Counted from the stretch's first letter, positions 43,532-53,872 are shown. The stretch is DNA of 64,000 nucleotides from Rhizobium lusitanum (GCF_014189535.1 NZ_CP050307.1:1426001-1490000); one strand, 5' to 3'. Translations and numbers: made by a program. The notes: a model not told the origin generated them from the sequence alone.

Positions 43532-44308
43532 ATGGCGCAATCCATTGTCGATCTGTCGGTGCCGATAGCCAACGATATCCCGGCGGATCCTCCGATCCAA
43601 ATCCCGCATATCGAATATATCGACCACAAGCAGAGCCTTTCGCAGATCCTGCCGTTCTTTCCGGGCCTTGCCGCCGAAGACCTTCCCGACGGCGAAGGCT
43701 GGGCGGTCGAGCGCATTACCCTTTCGACCCATAACGGCACCCATCTCGACGCACCCTGGCACTATCACTCCACCATGGATCACGGCCTGCCCGCGCTCAA
43801 GATCGATGAGATCCCGCTGGAATGGTGCTTTCAACCGGGCGTCAAGCTGGACTTTCGTCACTTCGAAGACGGCTATGTCGTAACGGCAAAAGATGTCGAA
43901 GCCGAATTGGAGCGCATCGGACACACGTTGAAGCCGCTGGAAATCGTCGTCGTCAACACCTCGGCGGGCAAGCGCTTCGGCCAGGATAACTATGTCGCCA
44001 GTGGTTGCGGCATGGGATATGAAGCGACCATGTATTTGCTGGAACGCGGCGTGAAGGTGACCGGCACAGATGGCTGGAGCTGGGATGCGCCCTTCGTCCA
44101 TACCGCCCAAAAATATGCAGCAACCCGCGACGCGTCGCTGATCTGGGAAGGGCACAAGGCGGGACGGCACCGGGGATATTGCCATATCGAGAAACTGCAC
44201 AATCTCGAAGTGCTTCCCTCTACGGGTTTCAAGATCAGCTGCTTCCCCGTCAAGATCGAGCGCGCCTCCGCCGGCTGGACGCGCGCCGTCGCCATTATCG
44301 ATGCGTAA
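43532..44308 (+). CDS. Cyclase-family protein, kynurenine-formamidase-like metal hydrolase
   Basis: 258 residues. The family motif THNGTHLDAPWHYH (HxGTHxDxPxH) supplies the metal-binding His and Asp residues. The family comprises formamidases, isatin hydrolases and polyketide-type cyclases that open or close rings. GGAGG lies upstream of the ATG. Pairing with an FAH-family gene suggests ring opening followed by carbon-carbon cleavage, for example of a heteroaromatic degradation intermediate. IS3 debris begins 23 bp after the stop. Confidence 0.88.
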   Translation: MAQSIVDLSVPIANDIPADPPIQIPHIEYIDHKQSLSQILPFFPGLAAEDLPDGEGWAVERITLSTHNGTHLDAPWHYHSTMDHGLPALKIDEIPLEWCFQPGVKLDFRHFEDGYVVTAKDVEAELERIGHTLKPLEIVVVNTSAGKRFGQDNYVASGCGMGYEATMYLLERGVKVTGTDGWSWDAPFVHTAQKYAATRDASLIWEGHKAGRHRGYCHIEKLHNLEVLPSTGFKISCFPVKIERASAGWTRAVAIIDA

Positions 44309-44331
44309 GGGTACCGCCGAAAGCTTGTCCT

Positions 44332-44436
44332 GTGAAGCGGCTGAAGCAGCTTGAGGAAGAGAATTCGCGACTGAAGAAGATCAGTCGCGGATTTGACGCT
44401 GGACCGCGAGATACTTCAGGACGTGCTGTCAAAAAA
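44332..44436 (+). pseudogene. IS3 OrfA remnant
   Basis: About 105 bp that match the orfA coil region at 33850-33950: VKRLKQLEEENSRLKKI, a 1-base shift, then VADLTLDREILQDVL. Neither the start of orfA nor orfB is present, so only the 3' part of a related element survives. Confidence 0.75.
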
Positions 44437-44692
44437 TGTATGGTCCGCCCTGTCATTGCAAGGATTTTAGGTTCAGACGACTGCAGTTTGCGTAAATGTA
44501 TCCGGCCTCTCGCGAGTGGACTGCTGTTGCAGCCAGGCCCTGATGAGATGCGCACATTCTGTTTCCAAATAGCTTCTTCGGGCACGAGGCCCGCTTTCGA
44601 CCAGGATTTACAGAATGCCGATCAACTGTTTCGTCATCACCCTCGAACCTCGCAATCTGTCCAGTCGGTAAAGACCGGAAAAGCGATGGGTG

Positions 44693-45310
44693 TTAAATTG
44701 CTGCCTGGCGAATGTAGGTCGCGCCTGGTTTTGTCAGTATGACCCAGACGATGCGTGCCAGTTTCGCAGCCAAAGCAACAGTCACCTTGTTGACATGCAT
44801 CCTCAGTCGCAGCGCATCGATCCAGCTTCCAAGGCGATCCTTGTTCCGGTCGAGGTGCATCATGCATGATCGGGCACCGTGGATAATCAGGCGACGAAGA
44901 TAATTGTTTCCGCGCTTGCTTATACCCAGGAGGTTCTGCTTTCCGCCTGTCGAATACCGGCGAGGCACCGGACCTAACCAGGCAGCGACATCGCGTGCCT
45001 TGGAAAAGCGTTCGGGGTCACCGATTGCTGATAGAATCGCTGTTGCACCCAACGGACCGATACCCGGAATTGTCATAAGACGTCTTGCCCGCTCATAGGC
45101 ATCCGCAATGTCTTCGATCTCATCCGACACTTGTCGAATACGGACGTCCAGCCGTTGAAGATCTTCATAAAGATCCCGGAGTATCGTGCGTGCCACAGAG
45201 GTCAGATCGTTTTCCAGGTCGTCAAGAACGCGGCAGATATCAAGTTTGAAAACGCCGGGACCCTGCCGCATCGCGACACCATGCTCCAGACAATAGGCGC
45301 GCATTTGGCA
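44693..45310 (-). pseudogene. IS110-family transposase, C-terminal fragment
   Basis: The translation is clear from LICQMRAYCLEHGVAMRQGP through LMTIPGIGPLGATAILSAIG, VAAWLGPVPRRYSTGGKQN and LIIHGARSCMMHLDRNKDR to the stop at 44693. The N-terminal DEDD catalytic domain is missing: upstream of about 45310 the frame turns into unrelated residues. It is only distantly related to the intact IS110 transposase at 35748, so it comes from a different element. Confidence 0.85.
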
Positions 45311-45529
45311 AATTAGTGTGAAAAAGCATCCAAAGATGACCCCGTGGATATGGGGCATAAATCATTGAAATATATTCAATTTTCTAGAGAAAGAAGCGGT
45401 CATATCCGGCGTCGCCCATGTCCCCATTTGTTGTTCCGATTTTCCTATAAATTTCAAATTGTTGAGCGAGATCGCAACGGGGTCATTGTTCAAAGCCAGT
45501 TCACACCCATAATCCGTATTACCCAGCAA

Positions 45530-45699
45530 AGAGGTCGGGCAAGGCGCCGGGGCAAGAAGGAAGTCGGCGCGGCCGTTCCATACCGCCGTATGGGCAGTGC
45601 CGAAGATCTCACGGGATGGCGGTTTTCCTCGCCTCCCAGGATTCCGATTATGTTGTCGCTCAATGCTACAATGTCAGCGGCGGGTAATGGATGCACTGA
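45530..45699 (+). pseudogene. C-terminal fragment of a polyol-type short-chain dehydrogenase
   Basis: Translation gives KKEVGAAVPYRRMGSAEDLT, a 1-base deletion near 45613, then MAVFLAS-like and QDSDYVVAQCYNVSGG before a TAA at 45685 and the original-looking WMH stop at 45697. This is the end of SDRs of the sorbitol dehydrogenase type (SDY.VAQTYNVDGGNWM). The Rossmann fold and active site are absent. The rest of 45311-45838 shows no gene. Confidence 0.65.
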
Positions 45700-45838
45700 T
45701 CTCAGGCGTGGGAGATCCGGAACGAGCGGTCGTCGTTCCGGGAAACGGATCGGGGAAGGACAAGTCTGACCGAGCGTATCTCCTCCGTGGGGTGCCAGCA
45801 CGCGCGGTGTCGGGTTCCCTACAGGCCAGCTCACCAAT

Positions 45839-46132
45839 TCAGCCCGCGATGCCCTCAACGATGAACACGCGATACTCGGCGCCCTTCAGGCGGTGTTTCA
45901 TGGCTTCTTGATAGAGAGGGCTGTCGTACGAAGCCTTGGCATCAGCGACCGTTGGAAACTCAATGACGACTGCGCCATCCACTTTATCGCCTTCCAGCGT
46001 TTCGACCGCGCCATAAAAAGCGAGCGGGGTCATGGGTTGCCCGACCGATGCAGCGGGGGCGCTCTCCTCGTATTTTTTGAATTCTACAGGGTCGGTGATC
46101 CGGTCCCGGACATAAACGAGATAGGCACTCAT
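45839..46132 (-). CDS. DUF1330 domain protein
   Basis: 97 residues from the ATG at 46132 with AGGAG upstream. The small ferredoxin-like fold typical of DUF1330 is recognisable (AYLVYVRDRITDPVEFKKYE, VVIEFPTVADAKASYDSPLY). These proteins are common near hydrolase and SDR genes; no activity is established. It precedes nothing in the same direction, and the crotonase gene lies 113 bp upstream on the same strand, so the two may be co-transcribed. Confidence 0.88.
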   Translation of the reverse strand: MSAYLVYVRDRITDPVEFKKYEESAPAASVGQPMTPLAFYGAVETLEGDKVDGAVVIEFPTVADAKASYDSPLYQEAMKHRLKGAEYRVFIVEGIAG

Positions 46133-46245
46133 TGAAGTTCTCCTATGCAAAGTAGCGGATAGATCAGAGTTCGCGCCTGTCTCTGAGGCGGCATTGGGCA
46201 GATGGCGAGCCGTGGATGGTTCCCCAACTACGTCGTGCGGGCGTT

Positions 46246-47079
46246 TCAGGCGGATGGAAAGTCGCCAAGTCGCTCGGCAAAGTTCAACTCGAATTCACCG
46301 ACCTGTCCCAGACCAGCATCCAGCATTTTCGTGAATGCCTTTGCCGCCTCGGGCCACAAGTCCACCCCTTGCAGGATGTGGTTCGACATCCAGAGATCCC
46401 CTTCTGACGGAACGCCAGCACGCCCGTTGACCATTTTCTTGGCCGTCCCGAGCGCGCGCTTCTCGAACCGTGCCATCCGCTCGGCCAAGGCGCCGACGAA
46501 CCCGTCTAGTTCGGCGTCCGGAATTGACCGATTAACGAAGCCGTAGCGCTCACCGATATCCGCGTCGAAATCGTCGGCGCTGCATACGATTTCGAGCGTC
46601 CGCGAACGTCCAACCAGCGCGGACAGCCATTCGACACCACCACCGCCTGGAATCGACGAGCCGCCAACCTCGATTAATGCGAACTTCGCCCGTTCCTTGG
46701 ACGCGAAGCGCATGTCGCAGGCGAGCGCGAATTCAAAGCCCTGTGCCCTGGCACGCCCCCGCACCTTCGCAATGCTGATCACCGACGACTGCGCAAGGCG
46801 GGTCACGAACTTCGGCCAATTACCGAAGAAAGGCATCGCACCGGGTTGATCTGGAACCGTGAGGCGGTTTTCGACATCGTGGTGGTTCATGAAGAAGTCC
46901 TCGTCACCGCTCTCGAACACCACGACCTTGAGATCGGTATCTTTCTCGATGTCGTCCATGAGAACGTTCAATTCCGCGAACATCTTCGGGTCGAAAAGAT
47001 TCAGCGGCAGATTGTTGATGACGATGCGCCAGTAGGCTGGCGACTGCCGGACGATAGTAAGGCGGTTGTTGGCGTTCAT
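46246..47079 (-). CDS. Enoyl-CoA hydratase/isomerase family protein
   Basis: 277 residues with a crotonase fold: NNLPLNLFDPKMFAELNVLM at the N terminus, the oxyanion-hole segment ISIAKVRGRARAQGFEFALACDM and IEVGGSSIPGGGGVEWL. The usual second catalytic Glu (PE.xLG) is replaced by IEVGGSS, so classical hydratase activity is uncertain; many crotonase proteins of this length act as isomerases or hydrolases. A GC-rich hairpin (47098-47119) lies just upstream of the start. Confidence 0.85.
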   Translation of the reverse strand: MNANNRLTIVRQSPAYWRIVINNLPLNLFDPKMFAELNVLMDDIEKDTDLKVVVFESGDEDFFMNHHDVENRLTVPDQPGAMPFFGNWPKFVTRLAQSSVISIAKVRGRARAQGFEFALACDMRFASKERAKFALIEVGGSSIPGGGGVEWLSALVGRSRTLEIVCSADDFDADIGERYGFVNRSIPDAELDGFVGALAERMARFEKRALGTAKKMVNGRAGVPSEGDLWMSNHILQGVDLWPEAAKAFTKMLDAGLGQVGEFELNFAERLGDFPSA

Positions 47080-47471
47080 GAGGCGTACTCCATTCTAGCC
47101 GGCCATCTTGGTGGCCGGCGGTTACAGGGTCTGCGCTGCTCGTCGCAGTCTCGACGCGTGTCAGCGATTGAGATGGATATAGACCCACGGCCCCCGGCCA
47201 ATAATCCCTCGCGCGTTCCGCTGTGACCGGAACCGCATTCCGTAGTGTGCCGACGCTCTCGGCGAATCTCCTTTAACTGATCCCGGAACCCGGTTCCTGG
47301 AAGATCGGAATATGAAACCGTTTTTCCCGTGGCGTACCCGGTCTACATCGGGGCGAAGCGGCCTCGTATCGGCTCGCGGATAGGAGATGATATGCCCTCG
47401 AATAAAGCTGAGGCCTCCACTCGCGGGAACCGGGCGCACATCCGACGTCCGCCCGACGCCGAAACGGGAAC
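47080..47471. other. 392-bp gap with a hairpin
   Basis: No convincing gene. A 7-bp inverted repeat GCCGGCC-N8-GGCCGGC (47098-47119) lies 19 bp upstream of the crotonase start, in its 5' leader. The remainder must hold promoters for both directions, but no clear motif is visible. Confidence 0.45.
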
Positions 47472-48287
47472 ATGTTCGGCCTAATGGAAGCAGTTCGGAC
47501 TGATGTGTTGCTTCCGGAGGAGAATCTTCTCCCTTGACGCGTCCACCGCGGGGCATGCAACGGCAGATCGCTGCCGTTGGTCCTCTATCTGCGGGGAACG
47601 GGACTTTGTGATCCGGAAAAGATTCTAGTGAGCTCCGTCGCAGCGACCCTCGTGTCGGCGGGCGCGACCGTGGTGGAGCCGGACTTCGGAGGGAGTGAAG
47701 GAATCGTCTTTCCGCAGGCATTCGAACAGATGTTCGATCTGATGTGCTGGCTCAACTCGCACCGCGCGCGGGTCGCGGGCCGGAAATCGCCATTGATCAT
47801 GGCAGGAGAGGAAACAGGGGGAGGCCTTGCAGCCGGACTGGCGCTGAAGGCACGGGATCAGAACTCCGGCATGCTCGACGGGCAGATCCTCATTTCTCCC
47901 CTGCTCGATCCGTCTATGGCGACCGCATCCTTTCGAGGTGCCGAGGCGTTACAGCGGGACCATTGGAGCGAATGGTGGTTTCGCTACCTGGGTGGTCGCT
48001 ACCACCCATATGGCGCCCCAAGCCTCTGCTCCCGGATGGCACGCCTAGCTCCGGCCGCGGTTTTGACAGCACAAGACGACCCGCTTCGCGACGAGGGCGT
48101 CGAATATGCAAGACGGCTGGAGACGGCAGGCGTGGCGGTTCATCAGCACGTCTTTCCTGCGGGGACAGGTTGGGCGACGATCTGCGGCGCGCAGTCCTGC
48201 GAGAGGCCCGCTTGGCAGACAAGTGTCCGCGACGCGCTTGGCAATTTCTTCAATGAGATCGCCCCGCGCTCGATACCGCGCCCATGA
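47472..48287 (+). pseudogene. Alpha/beta hydrolase (hormone-sensitive-lipase type), catalytically dead and interrupted
   Basis: The frame from the ATG at 47472 reads MFGLMEAVRTDVLLPEENLL P, meets TGA at 47535-47537, and continues RVHRGACNGRSLPLVLYLRG to the stop at 48287. The oxyanion HGGG is RGTG, the nucleophile elbow GDSAGG is GEETGG (Ser lost), and the usual His region near the C terminus is HVFPAGTGW. The Asp site DDPLRDEG remains. All key residues except Asp have changed, so this looks like long-standing decay. Translation could start at the TTG at 47577, but activity is not expected. Confidence 0.75.
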
Positions 48288-48327
48288 ATCGAGCCGAAGT
48301 TCGATCAGCCGTCCGCGCTGTCTGCAG

Positions 48328-49224
48328 TCACGGCGCTCTAACGTCGAACGTCAGGTTCTCAGCGAGGAAATTTACGAAGGCGCGAATCCTTGGCGAAAGC
48401 TGGCGGCTGGTGGGCCAGAGAGCAGCGAACTCTCCCGTCTCCCTGACGTAATCATCCATAAGCGGGACAAGCGTGCCCTCCTGGATTTGGATGGACACGG
48501 CGAACGGCGGGAGGAATGCAACCCCGAATCCCCGCTCCGCGAGATGGATGATCGGCTCGATGGTCGTGGCGCTCATCGTCTCCGGAATGGCGAAGTGGAC
48601 GCTGTTGGCGACGGCCAGAGGCCAGTCGACCAGCTTCCCGCTCGCAGGCGACCGCTGTCGCAGGCACGCATGTGATGTCAGGTCTTCGGGCACCTCGGGC
48701 CGGCCACGTCGCTCGAGGTAGGCTGGAGAGGCCACTATACGCCCGCTGAACCGCCCAAGACTGCGACGCATCAGTCGACTGTCCGTGGCGACACCGGTTC
48801 TGATCACGACATCGAACCCTTCCTCGACCACGTCGACGATCCGGTCGCTGTAGTCCAGATCGAGCAGGATCGCGGGATGGGCCTCCATGAATTCCGCAAT
48901 GACAGGCGTCAGAAGCATGCCGACCAGCGGCAGGCTCACGCGCAGCCGTCCGCTCGGTTCCGACGCAATCTGCATCATTTCCATCTCCGCCGCTTCGATC
49001 TCGCCGAAGATGCGACGGCATCTTTCGAGGAAGACACGGCCCTCCTCGGTCAGCACCATGTTGCGGGTGTTCCGATGGAACAGCCGCACGCCGAGCCGCT
49101 TCTCAAGGCGGGTGATCGCTTTCCCGACGGCAGACGCCGACAGTCCGGTGTTTCTGCCAGCCGCGACAAAACTGCCTGTGTCGGCGGCGTGAACGAAGGC
49201 GTTGAGGGTGCCAAGGTGCTCCAT
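48328..49224 (-). CDS. LysR-family transcriptional regulator
   Basis: 298 residues from the ATG at 49224. Helix-turn-helix LGTLNAFVHAADTGSFVAAG then GLSASAVGKAITRLEKRLGV, and an effector domain of the CrgA/PecT-like group (LRVSLPLVGMLLTPVIAEFM, VRTG-like VVIRTGVATDSRLMRRSLG). It is divergent from the SDR gene at 49335, with 110 bp between starts, and probably controls the SDR/LLM/GH3 block. Confidence 0.92.
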   Translation of the reverse strand: MEHLGTLNAFVHAADTGSFVAAGRNTGLSASAVGKAITRLEKRLGVRLFHRNTRNMVLTEEGRVFLERCRRIFGEIEAAEMEMMQIASEPSGRLRVSLPLVGMLLTPVIAEFMEAHPAILLDLDYSDRIVDVVEEGFDVVIRTGVATDSRLMRRSLGRFSGRIVASPAYLERRGRPEVPEDLTSHACLRQRSPASGKLVDWPLAVANSVHFAIPETMSATTIEPIIHLAERGFGVAFLPPFAVSIQIQEGTLVPLMDDYVRETGEFAALWPTSRQLSPRIRAFVNFLAENLTFDVRAP

Positions 49225-49334
49225 CACCAATGGATAGCGGAATGCTGTTCCGTAGTAAACGGAAACCAAGGTCCTTTTTCTGAACGGCGGTGCGGTCTAC
49301 TTGCTGAGCGCAGAGCTACTCAAAGGATACCAAC

Positions 49335-50162
49335 ATGGCTGATACGAAAAAGATCTGGTTCATCACCGGCGCGGCACGAGGCTTCGGCCTGCTCTGGGCC
49401 AGGGCCGCCCTCGAGCGAGGCGACAACGTCGCTGTGACGGCGAGGAATACGGACGCTCTCGCACCGCTGGTCGAGCAGTTCAGGGACGCAGTCTTTCCGA
49501 TCGCCCTCGACGTGACTGATCGCCAGGCGGTCTTCGACGCCGTAGGCAAAGCCCACCAGAAATTCGGTCGGCTCGATGTCGTATTGAGCAACGCAGGCTA
49601 CGGCCATCAGGGCGCCGTCGAGGAAATCACCGAAGCTGAAGCACATGCCCAGATCGACACCAACCTGTTCGGAACCATGTGGGTCGCACAGGCGGCCCTT
49701 CCGATCCTTCGCGAGCAGAAGTCCGGCCACATTATCGCGGTGTCCAGCGTACTCGGCGTCTTCGCGATCCCGAACTTCGGTATCTACAACGCCTCCAAGT
49801 TTGCGGTCGAAGGGCTACTCGACGCCCTGTCGCAAGAAGTCGCCTCATTCGGCATCAACGTCACGCTCATCGAGCCCGCCGGCTACGCGACGGATTTCAA
49901 CAATCCGTCTTCTGCCAAGAACTCGGCGCCGAATCCTGCATATCAGGGTGTCAGGGATGGACTGGCGGCAGCCTTCGCGAACTATGTCATGGGCAACCCT
50001 GCTGCGACGCCGGCCGCAATTCTGAAGCTGGTGGACAGCCCGAATCCGCCGCTGCGTCTCGCACTTGGCAGCAGCGCCGTGGGCGACATCACCGGCGTCT
50101 ACCAGAACCGTTTGTCGACATGGGAATCCTGGCAGGACGTGAGCGCGGAAGCGCAGGGCTGA
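49335..50162 (+). CDS. Short-chain dehydrogenase/reductase
   Basis: 275 residues. Cofactor motif WFITGAARGFGLLWARAALE (TGxxxGxG), NAGYG at the end of strand 4, catalytic Ser in ISVSS-like VSSVLGVFA and YNASKFAVEG (YxxxK). This is the classical subgroup that often reduces quinones, ketones or aldehydes and pairs with LysR genes. It is followed by the LLM flavoprotein gene 71 bp later. Confidence 0.93.
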   Translation: MADTKKIWFITGAARGFGLLWARAALERGDNVAVTARNTDALAPLVEQFRDAVFPIALDVTDRQAVFDAVGKAHQKFGRLDVVLSNAGYGHQGAVEEITEAEAHAQIDTNLFGTMWVAQAALPILREQKSGHIIAVSSVLGVFAIPNFGIYNASKFAVEGLLDALSQEVASFGINVTLIEPAGYATDFNNPSSAKNSAPNPAYQGVRDGLAAAFANYVMGNPAATPAAILKLVDSPNPPLRLALGSSAVGDITGVYQNRLSTWESWQDVSAEAQG

Positions 50163-50233
50163 TGAACTAAGGGGCGTTTGCCACTCTGTCTCGGGTGGCG
50201 AACGCCTGCAACTGGAAGAAAGAGGCGTTCACC

Positions 50234-51244
50234 ATGACTAAACTTTCGATCCTCGAACATGTGCGGGTGACCACCAAGACGGATGCGGGTCAGGCGCTGA
50301 ACAATGCCCGTGACCTCGCCGCCCATGCCGAACGCTTCGGCTACCACCGCATCTGGGTGGCCGAGCACCATAACATGCCCACTGTCGCCAGCGCCGCGAC
50401 CGCGGTCGTCATCGGCCATATCGCCGGCGGAACCAATACCATCCGCGTCGGCTCGGGCGGCATCATGCTGCCGAACCATGCGCCCTACGTGATCGCCGAA
50501 CAGTTCGGCACACTGGCACGGCTTTATCCCGGCCGCATCGACCTTGGTCTCGGCCGCGCACCGGGCACAGATCAGATGGCGGTCCGTGCACTACGTCGTC
50601 CACCCGAGGCTTCCGACCAATTCCCGCAGGATATCCTGGAACTACAGGCCTATTTCGCGGCGGCCGCCCCCAACCAGCAGCTTCTCGCGGTTCCGGCGGC
50701 AGGGACGAAGGTGCCGCTGTGGATACTCAGTTCCAGCAATTTCGGTGCAATGCTCGCGGCTCAGCTCGGCTTTCCCTACGCGTTCGCGTCGCAGTTCGCC
50801 CCCGACTATCTCATGCAGGCGCTTCACATCTACCGCTCAAGTTTCCGGTCATCGCAACAACAGGAACGACCCTACGCCGTCATCGGTGTCAACGTCATCG
50901 CTGCCGACACCGATGCACAAGCTCGCCGGCTAGCCACCTCGCAGCAGATGTCGTTTGTCGACATGTTCCGCGGTACGCGTGAACTCACCCCGCCGCCCAT
51001 CGACGACATCGAGACCTACTGGTCGCCATCGGAAAAGGCGCAGGCAAACAGAATGCTGGCACGTTCCATTATCGGGTCACGAGATACCGTCAGGACTGGG
51101 ATCGACGCGCTTCTGGCCGAGACGCGAGCAGACGAACTGATGATCGTCTCCGACGTCTTCGAGCATTCCGCCCGGATACGTTCGCTGGAACTGATCGCGC
51201 AAGCCGCTGGCATCATGCAGACGTCGCCAACAATGGCTTCCTGA
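50234..51244 (+). CDS. LLM-class FMN-dependent oxidoreductase
   Basis: 336 residues from the ATG at 50234. Luciferase-like TIM barrel features are [20 protein letters not shown] near the N terminus, [20 protein letters not shown] and [13 protein letters not shown]. The MsnO8-like subgroup has this size. It needs a reduced flavin from a partner; the flavin reductase at 56549 is 5 kb away and not in the same operon. Substrate unknown. Confidence 0.92.
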   Translation: MTKLSILEHVRVTTKTDAGQALNNARDLAAHAERFGYHRIWVAEHHNMPTVASAATAVVIGHIAGGTNTIRVGSGGIMLPNHAPYVIAEQFGTLARLYPGRIDLGLGRAPGTDQMAVRALRRPPEASDQFPQDILELQAYFAAAAPNQQLLAVPAAGTKVPLWILSSSNFGAMLAAQLGFPYAFASQFAPDYLMQALHIYRSSFRSSQQQERPYAVIGVNVIAADTDAQARRLATSQQMSFVDMFRGTRELTPPPIDDIETYWSPSEKAQANRMLARSIIGSRDTVRTGIDALLAETRADELMIVSDVFEHSARIRSLELIAQAAGIMQTSPTMAS

Positions 51245-51297
51245 CCGATCCCTAGCCTCAGAACATTGCAGACCAAACCATCATCGCGGAGGAAAGA

Positions 51298-53760
51298 ATG
51301 ATGATAGACGAACTTCTGAACAAGCTGACTCTTGAGGAGCAGGTCTCCCTGCTCTCGGGCGCGGACTTTTGGACCACGGTTGCCGTGGAGCGGCTGGGTA
51401 TCCCCAAGATCAAGGTGACAGACGGCCCGAACGGCGCACGCGGCGGCGGCTCCTTCGTCGGAGGGGTCACGTCTGCCTGCTTCCCCGCAGCAATTGCTCT
51501 CGGAGCAAGCTGGAATCTGGAACTCGTCAGGGAGATGGGCGTAGCGCTTGCGGAAGAAGCCAAGAGTAAAAGTGCCCGCGTTCTGCTCGCGCCCACGGTC
51601 AACATCCAGCGCTCCGGACTGAACGGTCGCAACTTCGAGTGCTATTCGGAGGACCCACACCTCACCTCGGAACTCGCCGTCGCCTATATCGAAGGCGTCC
51701 AAAGCCAGGGCGTAGCTGCGACCATCAAGCACTTCGTCGCCAATGAATCCGAAATCGAACGTGACAGCATCTCGTCGGATGTCGACGAACGCACACTGCG
51801 CGAAATCTATCTTCCGCCATTTGAGGCAGCCGTCAAAAGGGCCTCCGTCATGGCCGTGATGACCTCCTATAACCGGCTCAACGGCACCTTCACCAGCGAG
51901 TATCCCTGGCTGTTGAATCAGGTGCTGCGAGAGGAATGGGGCTTCGACGGCATTGTCATCTCCGACTGGTTCGGATCTCATTCCACCGTCGAGACGATCA
52001 ACGCCGGGCTGGACCTCGAAATGCCAGGCCCCGCGCGCGACCGCGGCGACAAGCTGGTGCAGGCGGTGAAGGATGGCAAGGTCGATCCTGAGGCTGTGAA
52101 AGCTTCCGCAAGGCGGATACTCGTTCTGCTGGATCGCGTCGGTGCCTTCGCCGATCCGTCAATGCACAAGGAGCGCGCCGAGGATCGCCCGCATCACAGG
52201 ACCTAGATCCGCAAGCTGGGCACGGAAGGTGCGGTGCTTCTCAAAAACGACGGCATCCTGCCGCTGGATAAGAGCGTGCTCGATCGGATCGCCGTGCTTG
52301 GCCCAAATGCCGAGGAAGCCCGCGTGATGGGCGGAGGCAGCGCCCAGATCAACGCGCATTACAAGGTCAGTCCTCTGGAGGGCATTCGCGCCGCTCTTGC
52401 TGGTGCCAACAGCATCTCCCATGCCAGAGGCGTCCAGATCAACCGGCTCACCAAGCTATTCAGCGGCCCTGTTTCCATTGATTTCTTCGCGGGAACGGAA
52501 TGCGAAGGTCCGGCCCTATGGCATCAGGAAGACATCAGTGGCGAATTCATCTGGCTGAACCTTCCCGACACGCTGGATCGCTTGAATTTTTCCGCACGGC
52601 TCACCGCCACCTTCACCCCCGAGGAGAGCGGAGAACATGTGGTCGGGATGACGACGGCGGGATATGCCAAGCTTCATATCGGCGGCGATCTGATCATCGA
52701 CACTCATGAGGGCTGGGAACGCGGAGGCAACTTCCTCGGTGCGGGCAATGTAGAGAAGCGCGACACCATCATGTTGGAGGCCAGGCGCCCGTATCCAATT
52801 TCCATCGATTTCCGGACACTGGACCTTTCGTACGGCGGTATCGGATTCAGCGCGATCCGGTTTGGTCTGGAAAGACCTCTGGGAGAGGCTGAGCTTGAAG
52901 AGGCGGTGCAGCAAGCGAAAGACGCAGATGTCGCTGTCGTCTTTGCCGGACGCGAGGGCGAGTGGGACACCGAAGGTCGCGATCTGCCAGGTCTTTCTTT
53001 GCCTGGTCGTCAGGACGAACTGATCGCACGCATTGCCGCTGTCAAGCCGAGAACCATCGTCGTGCTGCAGACGGGCGGCCCGGTCGCCATGCCCTGGCTC
53101 GATCAGGTCTCTGGTGTTCTACAAATATGGTATCCCGGCCAGGAACTTGGCAACGCCGTCGCGGATGTCTTGTTCGGCGACGCTGAGCCCGGCGGCCGTC
53201 TGCCGCAGACCTTCCCAAAGCAGCTATCGGACAATTCCGCATTCACCGACGATCCTCTGACCTATCCCGGCCAGGATGGCCATGTGGCCTATCGCGAAGG
53301 CGTCTATGTTGGATATCGCCACCACGACAAGTGGGAGATTGCACCGCTGTTCCCGTTCGGGTTCGGATTGAGCTACACCAGATTCGAATGGGGAGAGGCT
53401 CGGGTTTCGTCTGCTGAAATGGGCAAGGACGGCATCTCCGTCGCGCTGAGCGTGAAGAACACCGGCGAGCGCACCGGTTCAGATCTGGTCCAGCTTTACG
53501 TCCGCCCGCTTGGCTCGAGCGTTAATCGCCCTGATAAGGAGCTGCGCGCCTTCGCGAAAGTCCGTCTTGATCCCGGCCAGTCCGCCGATGTGCATTTCTC
53601 GGTTATGCCAAGAGACCTTTCCTACTTCGACACCGACGCCAAGGCCTTTATCGCCCCCGCTGGAAATTATGAACTGCTGGTTACGTCCAATGCCAGCGAA
53701 GTCCATCGGGCAATCCCCATCAGTCTCCCTGAAGACTATGTCGCGCCCGTCGCGAAATGA
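51298..53760 (+). pseudogene. GH3 beta-glucosidase with PA14 domain, interrupted by an in-frame amber codon
   Basis: One frame of 821 codons. The N-terminal TIM barrel has VTDGPNGARGGGSFVGG, KHFVANESEIERDSISSDVD and the nucleophile Asp in GIVISDWFGSHST. A TAG at 52204-52206 follows RPHHRT, where a Leu or similar codon is expected, and the frame resumes IRKLGTEGAVLLKNDGILPL. The GH3 C-terminal domain and a PA14 module (residues ~400-540) follow, then a fibronectin-like domain at the end. Everything but the one codon looks functional, so the lesion is recent or is a sequencing error. GGAGG precedes the ATG. Confidence 0.85.
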
Positions 53761-53785
53761 CGGGAAGAAATGAGAAGGAAACACC

Positions 53786-53872
53786 ATGAGCACCAAAAGC
53801 CTCGAGCAGGCTGTTGAGTTCCGCCATGAACTACCACCTGGTAGTCCAAGTTTTTGTCCACATCCCCTCTGA
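53786..53872 (+). CDS. Very short ORF after the beta-glucosidase
   Basis: 28 codons (MSTKSLEQAVEFRHELPPGS and on) with a GAAGGAAA ribosome site in front. The start looks like the beginning of a real gene that has been cut off within its first 20 codons, but no family can be named. An inverted repeat GTTGAGTTCC/GGAACTCAAC (53813-53822, 53886-53895) brackets the break. The remaining 53873-54088 shows no gene. Confidence 0.25.
   Translation: MSTKSLEQAVEFRHELPPGSPSFCPHPL

Noticed and set aside
47161..47721. Minus-strand frame of about 186 codons in the gap before the dead hydrolase
   Set aside because: Composition is Arg/Pro/Ser-rich without motifs or a ribosome site, and it overlaps hydrolase coding sequence.
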